DNA from: Phycicoccus sp. Root101
GTDB taxonomy: Bacteria; Actinomycetota; Actinomycetes; Actinomycetales; Dermatophilaceae
Assembly: GCF_001426245.1 (NCBI RefSeq)
Contig: NZ_LMCM01000008.1
Location: forward strand, 124,001 to 188,000
DNA: 64,000 nt
Direction of reading: 5' to 3'
The notes below the pieces were generated by a model. It ran no database searches. It saw only the letters and a list, made by a program, of their open reading frames with translations, and was not told where the DNA came from. The position numbers and the translations under genes were made by a program. This document shows positions 20,814 to 28,565 of this stretch, one piece after another. Within the stretch, counting starts at the first letter, position 1; the number at the start of each line of letters is the position of its first letter.

Positions 20814-21056
20814 GTGCAGGTGAACACCAAGGGCGCCAGCGTCGGTCAGGTCGCCCTGGCCTGGCTCCTCGCCCAGAAGCCGTGGGTCGTCCCCATCCCC
20901 GGCACCCGCCGGCTGGAACGACGCGACGAGAACCTGGCAGCGACGGGCATCGAGCTGATCGCCGACGACGTGTCCGAGCTGGATGACGCCTCGGCCAGCG
21001 TGCGTGTCCAGGGAGATCGCCACCCCGAGGCCATGCAGCAGGTGGCCGACCGCTGA
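20814..21056 (+). pseudogene. aldo/keto reductase, 3' fragment
   Basis: About 80 codons encode the C-terminal end of an aldo/keto reductase: GASVGQVALAWLLAQKPW followed by VVPIPGTRRLERRDENLAA, the strand-loop region that binds the NADP phosphate in this superfamily, then the closing helix. The ~240 residues that should precede it (barrel and catalytic Asp-Tyr-Lys-His tetrad) are absent; the upstream DNA is unrelated. It is a truncated relic. Confidence 0.75.
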
Positions 21057-21081
21057 GGGTGCGCTGCCGGAACGGCCCCGG

Positions 21082-21672
21082 TCAGGATCGCGCAGGGGTG
21101 GTGCCGGTCCTGGGCCACGTCCGCAACGCGTGGTCCAGCGCGTCGACCGCCCGGGCGAACGACGTGTCCACGTCCCGTGGGTGGTGGCTGAACCCGCCCA
21201 TCGCCTCGAGGCCGAGGAACCCGTAGATCGTGGACAGCACGAGTCGTCCGGCGTCGGTCTCGTCGGGGTCGGTCAGGCCGTATCCGCGCAGCACGGCCCG
21301 CACGAGCTGGCCGTGCCGCGGACCGGCGCTGGTCGATGCCATGGCGGGGTCGAGCTCCTGCTGCATGGCGGTGTAGCGACCGGGGTGGTCGAGGGCGTAC
21401 CGGCGGTAGGTCGTGGCGAACGCCAGCAGCGCGTCCTTGCCGGAGCGCCCGGCCACCGCGTCGGCGAGGAGGTCGGCCAGCTCCGCCAGCGCCAGGACCG
21501 TCACGCGCGCCCGCAGCTGCGCCAGGCCGCGCACGTGGGCGTACAGGCTCGCGTCCTTGACGCCCAGGCCTCGGGCCAGGGCCGCCAGCGTGATCCCCTC
21601 GAACCCGACCTCGTCGGCGAGGTCGGCAGCGGCAACCGTGAGCCGCTCGACCGTGACCCCTGCTCGCGCCAT
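21082..21672 (-). CDS. TetR-family regulator
   Basis: 196 residues. The N-terminal TetR helix-turn-helix reads ADLADEVGFEGITLAALAR then GLGVKDASLYAHVRG, and a TetR_C-type effector domain (LVLSTIYGFLGLEAMGGFS) follows. The ATG at 21672 has GGAGGGAAC upstream and gives the normal short arm. It is divergent from an FBP-domain gene 48 bp away, and inverted repeats fill that gap, so control of itself and its neighbour is likely. The effector is unknown. Confidence 0.9.
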   Translation of the reverse strand: MARAGVTVERLTVAAADLADEVGFEGITLAALARGLGVKDASLYAHVRGLAQLRARVTVLALAELADLLADAVAGRSGKDALLAFATTYRRYALDHPGRYTAMQQELDPAMASTSAGPRHGQLVRAVLRGYGLTDPDETDAGRLVLSTIYGFLGLEAMGGFSHHPRDVDTSFARAVDALDHALRTWPRTGTTPARS

Positions 21673-21699
21673 GTTCCCTCCAAACCTAGGGGTCCTAGT

Positions 21700-21722
21700 G
21701 TATGACCTATACTTCGTAGTAT
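21700..21722. promoter_or_regulatory. overlapping inverted repeats and -10 box between tetR and the FBP gene
   Basis: GTAT-GACCT-ATAC (21700-21712) and ATACT-TCGT-AGTAT (21709-21722) overlap. TATACT at 21708-21713 serves as a -10 box 7 nt before the FBP ATG at 21721, implying a leaderless mRNA. A dimeric TetR protein bound here would cover that promoter. Confidence 0.5.
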
Positions 21723-22221
21723 GCAGCCGTTGACCGAGACCGACATCAGGGCGTCGTTCGTCAACTCCACGAAGGGCGAGGCCAAGCGCCTCGTCCTGCC
21801 GAAGGACCTGGCCGACCAGCCGTGGCACGACCTCGACTTCCTGGGCTGGCGCGACCCCGCCGCGCCGCAGCGAGCGTATGTCGTGACGTCCGTCGGTGGG
21901 TCGGCCACCGGTGTCGCCCTGCGGCTCGCCGACTCGTCCACGGGCCAGCGACGACGCAACATGTGCGCGGTCTGCCTCACCACGCACTCCGGCGACGGGG
22001 TCTCGTTGATGACGGCGCGCAAGGCGGGCAGGTCTGGGCAGCAGGGGAACTCGGTGGGCACCTACTTGTGCAGCGACCTCGCCTGCTCCGCCTACGTCCG
22101 TGGCCTGCGCAGCGCCGGCCCGGGCGCGCGCCTCCAGGAGTCGTTGTCCGTCGAGGACCTCGTGGAACGCATGATGGGCCGCCTCCGGGCCTTCATCGAC
22201 AGCGTCACCCGCGACACCTGA
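21721..22221 (+). CDS. FBP-domain (treble-clef zinc-finger) protein
   Basis: 166 residues matching the C-terminal treble-clef domain family named FBP in actinobacteria. Zinc ligands are the pairs C82/C85 (NMCAVC) and C117/C122 (YLCSDLAC). The N-terminal motif DIRASFVNSTKGEAKRL is typical. Related proteins bind elongation factor G (FusB type), so a ribosome or translation role is plausible but not shown. It is transcribed divergently from a TetR regulator through operator-like repeats. Confidence 0.85.
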   Translation: MQPLTETDIRASFVNSTKGEAKRLVLPKDLADQPWHDLDFLGWRDPAAPQRAYVVTSVGGSATGVALRLADSSTGQRRRNMCAVCLTTHSGDGVSLMTARKAGRSGQQGNSVGTYLCSDLACSAYVRGLRSAGPGARLQESLSVEDLVERMMGRLRAFIDSVTRDT

Positions 22222-22254
22222 CCGATCGAGGCCCGGGCCCACACCGCCTGAGCC

Positions 22255-22872
22255 TCAGGGGTGCAGGACCTCGTCCAGGTGCGCGACGATGCCCGCCATC
22301 CGCGCGCTCCCCGTGCCGGTGTCGCGTCGAGTGTCCTTGAGCCGGTCCACGATCGCGGTGGCGATGGCGTGCGGCGTCACCTCGTGGCGGCTCGCGTGGG
22401 CGCGCAACAGGTCGGCGGCCCCCGCGTCGTCCACGTTGTAGGCCAGCATCAGGGCCCCCTTGGCCTGCTCGACCGTGGAGTGGTGGGTCGTCGAGGCTGC
22501 GACGGCATCGCGGCCGATCTGGCGTGCCGGCTCCGTGATGTCGACGACGAACCCGCTGAGCCGGGTCACCGCCCCGCCGACCGCTTCGCTCTCACCGACG
22601 AAGACCAGCCGCCGCTGGTGCCCTGACGCGTCCTTCATCCGGTACGAGCAGCTGTACGGCCCCTCGTGCTCGAGGTGGTGCTGGAAGCGGCTGATCATGA
22701 CGACCCGGTCGTCCTTGTGCATGTGGGCGAGGAGGCGGTCGGTGCTGGGCTCCTCCGAGGAGCGCAGGCCGTGCAGCTCCCGCAGGGCTGGGTCCCACGT
22801 CCACCGAGCCGTCACGACGTCGTAGTCGAAGGCGAGGGCGGGGAGTGCGACATGGTTGTGTACGAGCGACAT
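22255..22872 (-). CDS. PAS-ANTAR RNA-binding regulator
   Basis: 205 residues. The N-terminal PAS-like sensor (about 10-125, including FDYDVVTARWTWDPALREL and FVVDITEPARQI) is joined to a C-terminal ANTAR domain (about 140-195: VEQAKGALMLAYNVDDAGA, then a three-helix bundle). ANTAR domains bind tandem hairpins in leader RNAs and prevent transcription termination. The ATG at 22872 has GGAGG 5 nt upstream. No partner kinase is nearby and the target transcripts are unknown. Confidence 0.88.
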   Translation of the reverse strand: MSLVHNHVALPALAFDYDVVTARWTWDPALRELHGLRSSEEPSTDRLLAHMHKDDRVVMISRFQHHLEHEGPYSCSYRMKDASGHQRRLVFVGESEAVGGAVTRLSGFVVDITEPARQIGRDAVAASTTHHSTVEQAKGALMLAYNVDDAGAADLLRAHASRHEVTPHAIATAIVDRLKDTRRDTGTGSARMAGIVAHLDEVLHP

Positions 22873-23023
22873 CCGGCCTCCGTCAGCGGACCTGCCTGGG
22901 TGTGGGCGGGCCGCTTCTTGACTCCCTGCGAAGGTAGTCCTCGTCACCGGTGCCCGCAAGGCCCCGCAGACCCGCTGACCTGCGACGATGCCGTCCAACA
23001 GGACCCCGCGCGTGCCGTCCTCC

Positions 23024-23440
23024 CTACGCGTCCCCGGCGGGCTCGGGCCACGACGTGTAGGTGACGACCCCGCCGGTCACCTCCGCGGTCATCACCACCG
23101 TGTCGCCGGGTATGGGGACGAGCTCGTAGGTGCCCTGCGTCACCTCGGGGTAGACGAGGGTGTGGGCCGGCCCGTCCGCACCGGGCCGAGCCACCACCCC
23201 GACGTGCGGGTGGTGGGCCGCACCGTGGTCGTGGTCGTGGTCGTGGTCGTGGTGAGCGTGGTCGTGCGGGTGGGGGTGGCTGTGGTCCCCGTGCGCACTG
23301 GCGGTGGTTCCGGCGGGCCGGATCTCGACCTCGAGTCCCTCGGCCTCGGCGGGCATGGCGACGACGAGTGCGCCGACGTCACCGCCGATGTCGAGCAGGA
23401 CCGGGCCTTGGCCGGCATACGGGTTCTCGAGGTTCTGCAT
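23024..23440 (-). CDS. histidine-rich probable metal-binding protein
   Basis: 138 residues. A central tract of alternating His and Asp (about residues 50-80, with HDHDHDHDHG) is flanked by beta-rich sequence (VLLDIGGDVGALVV at the start, PGDTVVMTAEVTGGVVTY near the end). There is no signal peptide or membrane segment, so it stays in the cytoplasm unless carried by a partner. His/Asp tracts bind Ni, Zn, Co or Cu. The tract is written as short 6-bp GTGGTC-type repeats, which are prone to length change. It is the last gene of the operon with DUF4331 and the Tat protein. GGAG precedes the ATG. Confidence 0.75.
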   Translation of the reverse strand: MQNLENPYAGQGPVLLDIGGDVGALVVAMPAEAEGLEVEIRPAGTTASAHGDHSHPHPHDHAHHDHDHDHDHGAAHHPHVGVVARPGADGPAHTLVYPEVTQGTYELVPIPGDTVVMTAEVTGGVVTYTSWPEPAGDA

Positions 23441-23459
23441 GGGGACTCCAGGGGTGGAG

Positions 23460-23495
23460 CCTGCCCGGGCGACAGGAGCCTGTCGCCCGGGCAGG
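23460..23495 (-). terminator. 17-bp hairpin between DUF4331 and His-rich genes
   Basis: CCTGCCCGGGCGACAGG pairs perfectly with 23479-23495 around a tiny loop. On the minus strand it lies after the DUF4331 stop and before the His-rich gene, so it may be a partial terminator or an mRNA-stabilising structure that sets their ratio. Confidence 0.6.
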
Positions 23496-23509
23496 GCTGG
23501 GGAGGTGGG

Positions 23510-24889
23510 TCAGGCCGCCGGCTGGCCGGGCTTGGTCTGGTAGCCACCTGCAGGGTTGCCGAGGTACGGGAACGAGTCGAGGAACGGCAGGTTCGTGTTG
23601 CTCGTCCCGTCCGTGAGGGCGCTCGCGGCACCGTCGGGGGTGTAGCTCGGGTCGACCAGCGGGATGGTCGCACCCGCAACCGCCCGCAGCTCGATCGCCA
23701 CGACGTCGTCGACCAGCCGTCGCCCGTTCGGGAAGCCGGCAGCGTCACCCGCGACCAGGCCGATCGGGTTGGGGTTCTTGGTCGGCGGGATCGCGACGTT
23801 GAGTCGCAGCATGTCCGCCTGGGTGGTCCCGGTGAAGTTCTGGAAGCCGGGGACCACTCCCTTCGGGATGCCGGTCAGCAGGATCGCGAGCAGGTCCGCG
23901 CGGTCCTTGGTGTACTTCGCGAGGTTCGGGAAGACGCCCGGGTAGAGCACCGGCAGCAGCCCGGCGAGCTCGGGCTTGGCGACGTACTGGGCGAAGTCCT
24001 TGTCGTCCTTGGGTGCCTTGGCGTTCCACGTGTCCTTCTTGGCCATCGGCGTGATGACCTCGTTGAACAGGGGGTTGCCGAGACGCGACACCTGGTTCCA
24101 CGAACCGTGCCAGGTGTACTTGCCCTCGTCGTCGTCCCACACCCGCGAACGCTGGCGGCTCGCAGTGGCCCACACCCCGATGACCGACCGCGACGCCATC
24201 GGGTCCGTGGGCTTGTCGCGGTACCGGGTCAGGTCGCGGATGGGGACCTGGATGGCGATGCTGTGCACGTTGAGTCCCTGGGTGCCGTTCACGCCCGCCG
24301 CAGCCGCGGACGGGATGAGGTGCGCCATCTGGAAGGGGCGCAGGGTGCCCAGGTCGAAGATGCTGCCCAGGTCGACGTGGAAGCCGTCCGAGCGCTGCCC
24401 GGCGAACACCTTGCGTCCACCCTGGATCGGGTGCACGGCCTGGTCGGTGAACCGTGCGTAGTTCGGCGTCGAGCGCGGGCCGATGTTGACCGGTGGGCAG
24501 GTGAGGTTGCTGGCCAGCAGGCGCGGTCGGTCGCCACGCGCGACGCGGGTGACGGAGTAGTACTGCGGGCGGTTCCAGTTGGGGTCGGTGATCGAGCCGA
24601 TCGGGCCGACGTTGTAGAGGAAGGTGTTCTTGTTGCGCACCTTGGTGGTGAACCGGAACTGGTAGGTCACGTCGGGTCGGGCGTCGCCCCGGTTGCTGAC
24701 GTGGATCTCGTAGAGGACCTCGTCGCCGAACTCGTAGAAGTTCGGACCCCCCTGCGGGCTCTGGAACGGGATGAAGTTGGCGATCAGCGTGACCGAGTCG
24801 GGTCGGTCCGGGCTGACGAAGGCGTAGACGTCGGTGTTGTCGGCGACCGGGTCCTTCGAGACCTCTGGGGCTTCACGGTGAGAGGACAT
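23510..24889 (-). CDS. DUF4331 family protein
   Basis: 459 residues beginning with the family hallmark SSHREAPEVSKDPVADNTD followed by VYAFVSPD. Beta-rich, with many aromatic and Pro residues and invariant-looking blocks such as GPNFYEFGDEVLYEI and GRRLVDDVVAIELRAVAG. No biochemical function is known to me for the family. Unlike many members it has no signal peptide. It starts three bases after the stop of the small Tat-signal gene, so translation is coupled. A 17-bp hairpin separates it from the His-rich gene. Confidence 0.88.
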   Translation of the reverse strand: MSSHREAPEVSKDPVADNTDVYAFVSPDRPDSVTLIANFIPFQSPQGGPNFYEFGDEVLYEIHVSNRGDARPDVTYQFRFTTKVRNKNTFLYNVGPIGSITDPNWNRPQYYSVTRVARGDRPRLLASNLTCPPVNIGPRSTPNYARFTDQAVHPIQGGRKVFAGQRSDGFHVDLGSIFDLGTLRPFQMAHLIPSAAAAGVNGTQGLNVHSIAIQVPIRDLTRYRDKPTDPMASRSVIGVWATASRQRSRVWDDDEGKYTWHGSWNQVSRLGNPLFNEVITPMAKKDTWNAKAPKDDKDFAQYVAKPELAGLLPVLYPGVFPNLAKYTKDRADLLAILLTGIPKGVVPGFQNFTGTTQADMLRLNVAIPPTKNPNPIGLVAGDAAGFPNGRRLVDDVVAIELRAVAGATIPLVDPSYTPDGAASALTDGTSNTNLPFLDSFPYLGNPAGGYQTKPGQPAA

Positions 24890-24892
24890 GGG

Positions 24893-25162
24893 TCACTTCC
24901 CTGCTGCTCGGGTCAGGCGGCGGACCAGGTCGGCGTCCTGGATGGTGACCTCGTGCTCGCCGTACATGACGGTGAGCCGGCCGGACCTGGGGTCGTCGAC
25001 GTACGCGACGAGCCGGGGCCCGGTGGGCGCCGCGGCGGAGCCCGCGGCAGTGACGGTTGCGGGGGCCGCGCTGGCTCCCGGGGCTGCTGCGACCGCCGCA
25101 GCGGCAGCAGCGGCGCCCGTCCCGGCTGCAGCCAGGAACGTACGCCGTGTGGCATCGGACAT
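24893..25162 (-). CDS. small Tat-signal protein
   Basis: 89 residues. MSDATRRTFLAAAG carries a twin-arginine motif, followed by a long Ala-rich hydrophobic stretch to about residue 45 (PGASAAP). Only about 40-45 residues remain after cleavage, ending GEHEVTIQDADLVRRL. Tat substrates are exported folded, often with a bound partner or cofactor. AAAGGAGA precedes the ATG. It is first in the operon with DUF4331 (3-bp gap), making it a plausible export escort for that signal-less protein (inference). Confidence 0.8.
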   Translation of the reverse strand: MSDATRRTFLAAAGTGAAAAAAAVAAAPGASAAPATVTAAGSAAAPTGPRLVAYVDDPRSGRLTVMYGEHEVTIQDADLVRRLTRAAGK

Positions 25163-25327
25163 GAGGGTCTCCTTTGCTGGGCGCGACTCGCTGGTTGCTG
25201 CCGCGCTGGGCGGGTCCTCAGCCCGGGCGAAGGCGTCCGTCACTGGAGTGACCCACCTCACATTCGGAGCGTATCCACGAACGGATGGGTGGGAAATGCG
25301 GTCAGGAATTTCTCAGCGCCACGGCGG

Positions 25328-25333
25328 TACGTT
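25328..25333 (+). promoter_or_regulatory. -10 box (TACGTT) of the glycosyltransferase gene
   Basis: TACGTT lies 7 nt before the second of two adjacent ATG codons (25341) and 4 nt before the first (25338). No Shine-Dalgarno sequence is visible, so a leaderless start at 25341 is favoured. Confidence 0.4.
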
Positions 25334-25340
25334 CGTCATG

Positions 25341-27017
25341 ATGTGTCCGGACCTGTCACCTCGCTCCGCACCTGCGCAAGCTCCCGCGTCGGGGGACCTG
25401 TGCGCGGTGACCGTGGTCGTGGCGGCGTACAACACCGGCGAAACCCTCCATGAGCTCGTGCGCTCGCTCGACGGCCAGTCCATGCCGCAGGAGCACTTCG
25501 AGGTCGTGGTCGTGGACGACGGTTCGACCGACGGCACGGGGGAGGTCCTGGACGCGCTGGCCGCGCAGCGGCCCAACTGGGTCGTGCGCCACATACCCAA
25601 CTCGGGCTGGCCGGGCACGCCCCGGAACGTAGGCCTGGAGCTTGCCACGGGCGAGTACGTCACGTTCGTCGACCACGACGACTTCCTCGGTCGGGACGGC
25701 CTGGCGACGGCCTGTGCCTTCGCTCGGCAGCACCACAGTGACGTCGTGGTCGCCCGCGAGGTGGGCGTGGGGCGCAGCATCGGGCGCTTCATGTTCACGC
25801 GCAACGAGCCGGACGCGACGTTCGAGAACTCGCCGATCGTCCGACTCCTCACGCCGCACAAGCTCTACCGGCGAGAGATGTTGCGCGAGAACGGTATTCG
25901 CTTCCCGGAGGGCAAGGTCCGGCTGGAGGACCACCTGTTCACGATGGCTGCCTACTTCGCGGCCGAACGGATCTCGATCTACGCCGACCACCCGTTCTAC
26001 TACTGGACCCGTCGCGAGGGGACCGCGCACGCGTCCTTGGACCTGAAGGACCCGCACGAGTACGTCGAGGTGGCGCTCAACAGGGTGCTCGACCTCGTGG
26101 AGGAGCACGTGCCGCCTGGCCCGCGCCGGGACAGGATCAAGGCGCACTGGCTCGAACGGAAGCTGCTGCCCATCGTCGCCCGGGCGCCGATGCTCGAGTA
26201 CCCGCTTGAGTACAGAGCGGAGATGGTGCGGGCGGCCCGGGCCCTGGTCGACCAGCGGTACGCGCCCGACGCCGACCGGGAGCTGCACTTCTCGGCCCGA
26301 GTCCGAGTCCACCTGCTGCGGGCTGGTGCCACCGAGGCGCTCATGGCCCTGGCGCGGACCGAGCAGGCGATCACCACCCGTGCCGTGGCAGAGCAGGTGA
26401 CCTGGGGTCAGGAGGGGGTCGAGATCGGGCTGCGGGTCGAGCTGCTCCACCGAGACGGCCAGCAGGTGGAGTTCGCGGAGGAGGGCGGGCGCCTGCGCTG
26501 GGTGCCGAGGGAGAGCCTGGACGATCCCAGCCTCGACCTCGACGTCACCGACGAGGTCCAGCGTGCGTCGGTCCTGCTGGTCGTGGGGCGCCGCGACGGT
26601 GACGACGACTTCGCGGTCACGGTCCCGGGAGGGGTCGTGACGGGGGAGGCAGGCGCCGGTGGCCGGCGAAGGCTGGTCTTCACCGGGGTCGCGCACGTGC
26701 CGCTCGACCGGATGCTGCGACTGGCCGGCAGCCGGGGTCGGGCTGTCCTCGATGTCCGGACGGAGACCGAGGTGCTGGGGTGGCGCTCGCTGCGGAGGGT
26801 CGAGGCCGGGGACGCGGAGGTGTCGGCCATGTCGCCACCTGTCGCTGCGGCGGGGCTCACGGCCTACCGCACCACCAAGGGGAACCTCAGCCTGCGCCGT
26901 GACGCCCCGGCCAAGGGGGAGGGCGAGCCGAGGTCGCGCGCCTCCTGGGGGCGCCGCGTCGCCCGCAGGGCGGTGCGTGTGGCTCGTTCCGTCCGTCGCG
27001 GCTGCGGGCGCCGCTGA
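25341..27017 (+). CDS. family 2 glycosyltransferase with TarS/TarP-like C-terminal region
   Basis: 558 residues. The GT-A catalytic domain spans about 20-250 with VTVVVAAYNTGETLHELV, the nucleotide-binding DDGSTDGTG and the metal-binding VDHDDFLG. The acceptor-side block KLYRREMLRENGIRF then EGKVRLEDHLF is the pattern of teichoic-acid-type GT2 enzymes. The second half contains beta-sandwich-like sequence resembling TarS/TarP linkers, and the tail is strongly basic (RRVARRAVRVARSVRRG). It probably modifies a cell-wall polymer at the membrane face. Alternative starts are ATG 25338 and 25296. Confidence 0.85.
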   Translation: MCPDLSPRSAPAQAPASGDLCAVTVVVAAYNTGETLHELVRSLDGQSMPQEHFEVVVVDDGSTDGTGEVLDALAAQRPNWVVRHIPNSGWPGTPRNVGLELATGEYVTFVDHDDFLGRDGLATACAFARQHHSDVVVAREVGVGRSIGRFMFTRNEPDATFENSPIVRLLTPHKLYRREMLRENGIRFPEGKVRLEDHLFTMAAYFAAERISIYADHPFYYWTRREGTAHASLDLKDPHEYVEVALNRVLDLVEEHVPPGPRRDRIKAHWLERKLLPIVARAPMLEYPLEYRAEMVRAARALVDQRYAPDADRELHFSARVRVHLLRAGATEALMALARTEQAITTRAVAEQVTWGQEGVEIGLRVELLHRDGQQVEFAEEGGRLRWVPRESLDDPSLDLDVTDEVQRASVLLVVGRRDGDDDFAVTVPGGVVTGEAGAGGRRRLVFTGVAHVPLDRMLRLAGSRGRAVLDVRTETEVLGWRSLRRVEAGDAEVSAMSPPVAAAGLTAYRTTKGNLSLRRDAPAKGEGEPRSRASWGRRVARRAVRVARSVRRGCGRR

Positions 27018-27124
27018 CGCCGGACCTGACCGGTTCGCGTTGACAAGTACGGACAAACCGACTCATGATCATGGGGCTTCAAGCAGTCGGAGCCTTCCAT
27101 TCGTCGCGAGCAAGGAGGCCGCCG

Positions 27125-27421
27125 ATGACCGATTTCCTGGAGTCGGTGAGACCGGTCGAACCCCTGTCCCTGGCGGTTCCCGTCGCCCACCGCGGGGGTG
27201 TGGAAGAGGTCGTGGGCGAGCCTGACGACGCGGCCACCGAGCCGAGCGTCCGCGAGCTCCTCTCGGAGCTGGCCCACCTCGAGGACCTCCTGCGTGCCGC
27301 CGGTCCGGTGGCTGTCGGTGACGACGAGGTCCTGGCGGTGATGGCGCGCGAGCAGGCGATCATCGACGAGCTGCACCGACGCAACCCCAGCCGCCCCGGT
27401 GGGGCCCCGGCGCCCGCGTGA
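27125..27421 (+). CDS. hypothetical acidic protein, 98 residues
   Basis: No family recognised. It starts MTDFLESVRPVEP with AGGAGG 7 nt upstream, and contains a helix-rich segment SVRELLSELAHLEDLLRAAG and then EVLAVMAREQAIIDELHRRN, which could form a short coiled pair. The acidic composition and lack of signal or membrane segments point to a soluble protein. An upstream in-frame ATG at 27065 would add 20 residues but lacks a ribosome site. Confidence 0.65.
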   Translation: MTDFLESVRPVEPLSLAVPVAHRGGVEEVVGEPDDAATEPSVRELLSELAHLEDLLRAAGPVAVGDDEVLAVMAREQAIIDELHRRNPSRPGGAPAPA

Positions 27422-27514
27422 CCGTCCTCCTCCGCTTCGGGGAAGCGGTCAGGAACTGACCTGTTGTCTTCCTAGGCTGGGGCTGTCGCAGGTTCCCGGA
27501 CGAGAGGCAGCACC

Positions 27515-27883
27515 ATGGACTTCAAGATCGAGCTCATCCCCATCTCCGTGTCGGACGTCGACCGCGCGAAGGACTTCTACGCCCGGGTCGGCTGGGTCGC
27601 CGAGCAGGACGGCTCTCCCCACGAGGACCTGCGCTTCGTCCAGGTCACGCCCCCCGGATCGGCATGCTCCTTCTGCTTCGGCAAGGGGCTCGGGATGCTC
27701 CCCGAGGGTCAGGCGCAGTACATCCAGGTCGTCGTCGCGAACGCGGACGACGCTCACGCGTACCTCGTGGAGCGCGAGATCGAGTGCACCCCGGTCGAGG
27801 AGCTCGCGTGGGGGCGCTTCGTGAACTTCAGCGACCCCGACGGGAACCGCTGGGTCCTCCAGGAGCTCCCGGTCCGGGGGTGA
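27515..27883 (+). CDS. VOC-superfamily (glyoxalase-like) protein
   Basis: 122 residues with the paired beta-alpha-beta-beta-beta modules of the vicinal oxygen chelate fold: SVSDVDRAKDFYARVGW at the start and VNFSDPDGNRWVLQEL at the end, the usual metal-proximal glutamate position (E119). Such proteins act as lyases, dioxygenases or drug-binding proteins; the substrate here is unknown. Its last 56 bp overlap the 3' end of the opposing membrane-protein gene. Confidence 0.85.
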   Translation: MDFKIELIPISVSDVDRAKDFYARVGWVAEQDGSPHEDLRFVQVTPPGSACSFCFGKGLGMLPEGQAQYIQVVVANADDAHAYLVEREIECTPVEELAWGRFVNFSDPDGNRWVLQELPVRG

Positions 27884-28520
27884 CCGGTCCGGAGGTGACC
27901 GGTCCGGGAGTGACCGGTCCGGGGGTGACCGGGCCGGGGGTGACCGACCCGGCACGGCGCGACAGCAGGAGGCCTGCCACCAGGGCCCCCGCAGTCCCCA
28001 GGACCTCGTCGCCGAGCGTGTCCGTGTAGGCGGTGCCCAGCTCGGTGCCGTGCCGGATGAAGGTCCACCACTCGGCCACCTCCCACGCGATGGCGAGCAC
28101 CGCGCCCAGTCCGGTCACCAGCAGCGTGCGCACCCAGGGTTCGGCGATCCGTTGCAGGACAAGCATTCCCAGACCGCCGCAGAGCAGGGACCAGTTGACG
28201 AAGTGGTTCGCGTCGTCCCACCAGTCGACCGAGTCGTAGAGATCGAGCGTGTTGCCGCTGACGTCGATGAGGAACGGTGCCATGACGAGGGCGAAGGCGC
28301 CCCACGGAGTCGGCGTGAGCCCTCGGCGGTGGGTCGCCCACCACGCCAGGGGCACGAGCAGCATGAGCACGGGGTAGGCGACCAGGCGCGCGCCGAACGC
28401 CTTGCCCTCGAACTGCGCCAGCCCGGTCGCGAAGGTCGCCAGCGCGAGCTGGCCCACCGTGGCCAGGAGCACCAGCGCCGGCACCCACCGGGGGCATCGG
28501 CGCCCACGCGTCACGTCCAT
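27828..28520 (-). CDS. integral membrane protein (DUF2238/YjdF-like) with VTPGP-repeat tail
   Basis: 230 residues with about six hydrophobic segments. The core DSVDWWDDANHFVNWSLL and then WEVAEWWTFIRHG, with DTLGDEVLGTAGALVA, resembles the YjdF/DUF2238 group of unknown function. The last ~45 residues are hydrophilic and repeat VTPGP about five times, encoded by tandem 15-bp units. The stop lies inside the opposing VOC gene. If the repeat was acquired by slippage, the original protein may have ended near RRAGS. Confidence 0.75.
   Translation of the reverse strand: MDVTRGRRCPRWVPALVLLATVGQLALATFATGLAQFEGKAFGARLVAYPVLMLLVPLAWWATHRRGLTPTPWGAFALVMAPFLIDVSGNTLDLYDSVDWWDDANHFVNWSLLCGGLGMLVLQRIAEPWVRTLLVTGLGAVLAIAWEVAEWWTFIRHGTELGTAYTDTLGDEVLGTAGALVAGLLLSRRAGSVTPGPVTPGPVTPGPVTSGPVTPGPGAPGGPSGSRRGR
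27884..27956 (-). repeat. tandem 15-bp repeats encoding VTPGP
   Basis: About five units of GGTCCGGGGGTGACC (plus strand), with single-base differences, run from the VOC stop into the tail of the opposing membrane-protein gene. Read on the minus strand they give VTPGP repeats. Confidence 0.8.
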
Positions 28521-28565
28521 CCCACGATCATGGGGGACGTCAGGGGCGGTCGGCGCGCGGCTCGC

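Noticed and set aside
22988..25453. Long plus-strand frame across the DUF4331 operon
   Set aside because: Antisense shadow; the minus strand has three genes with ribosome sites and recognisable domains.
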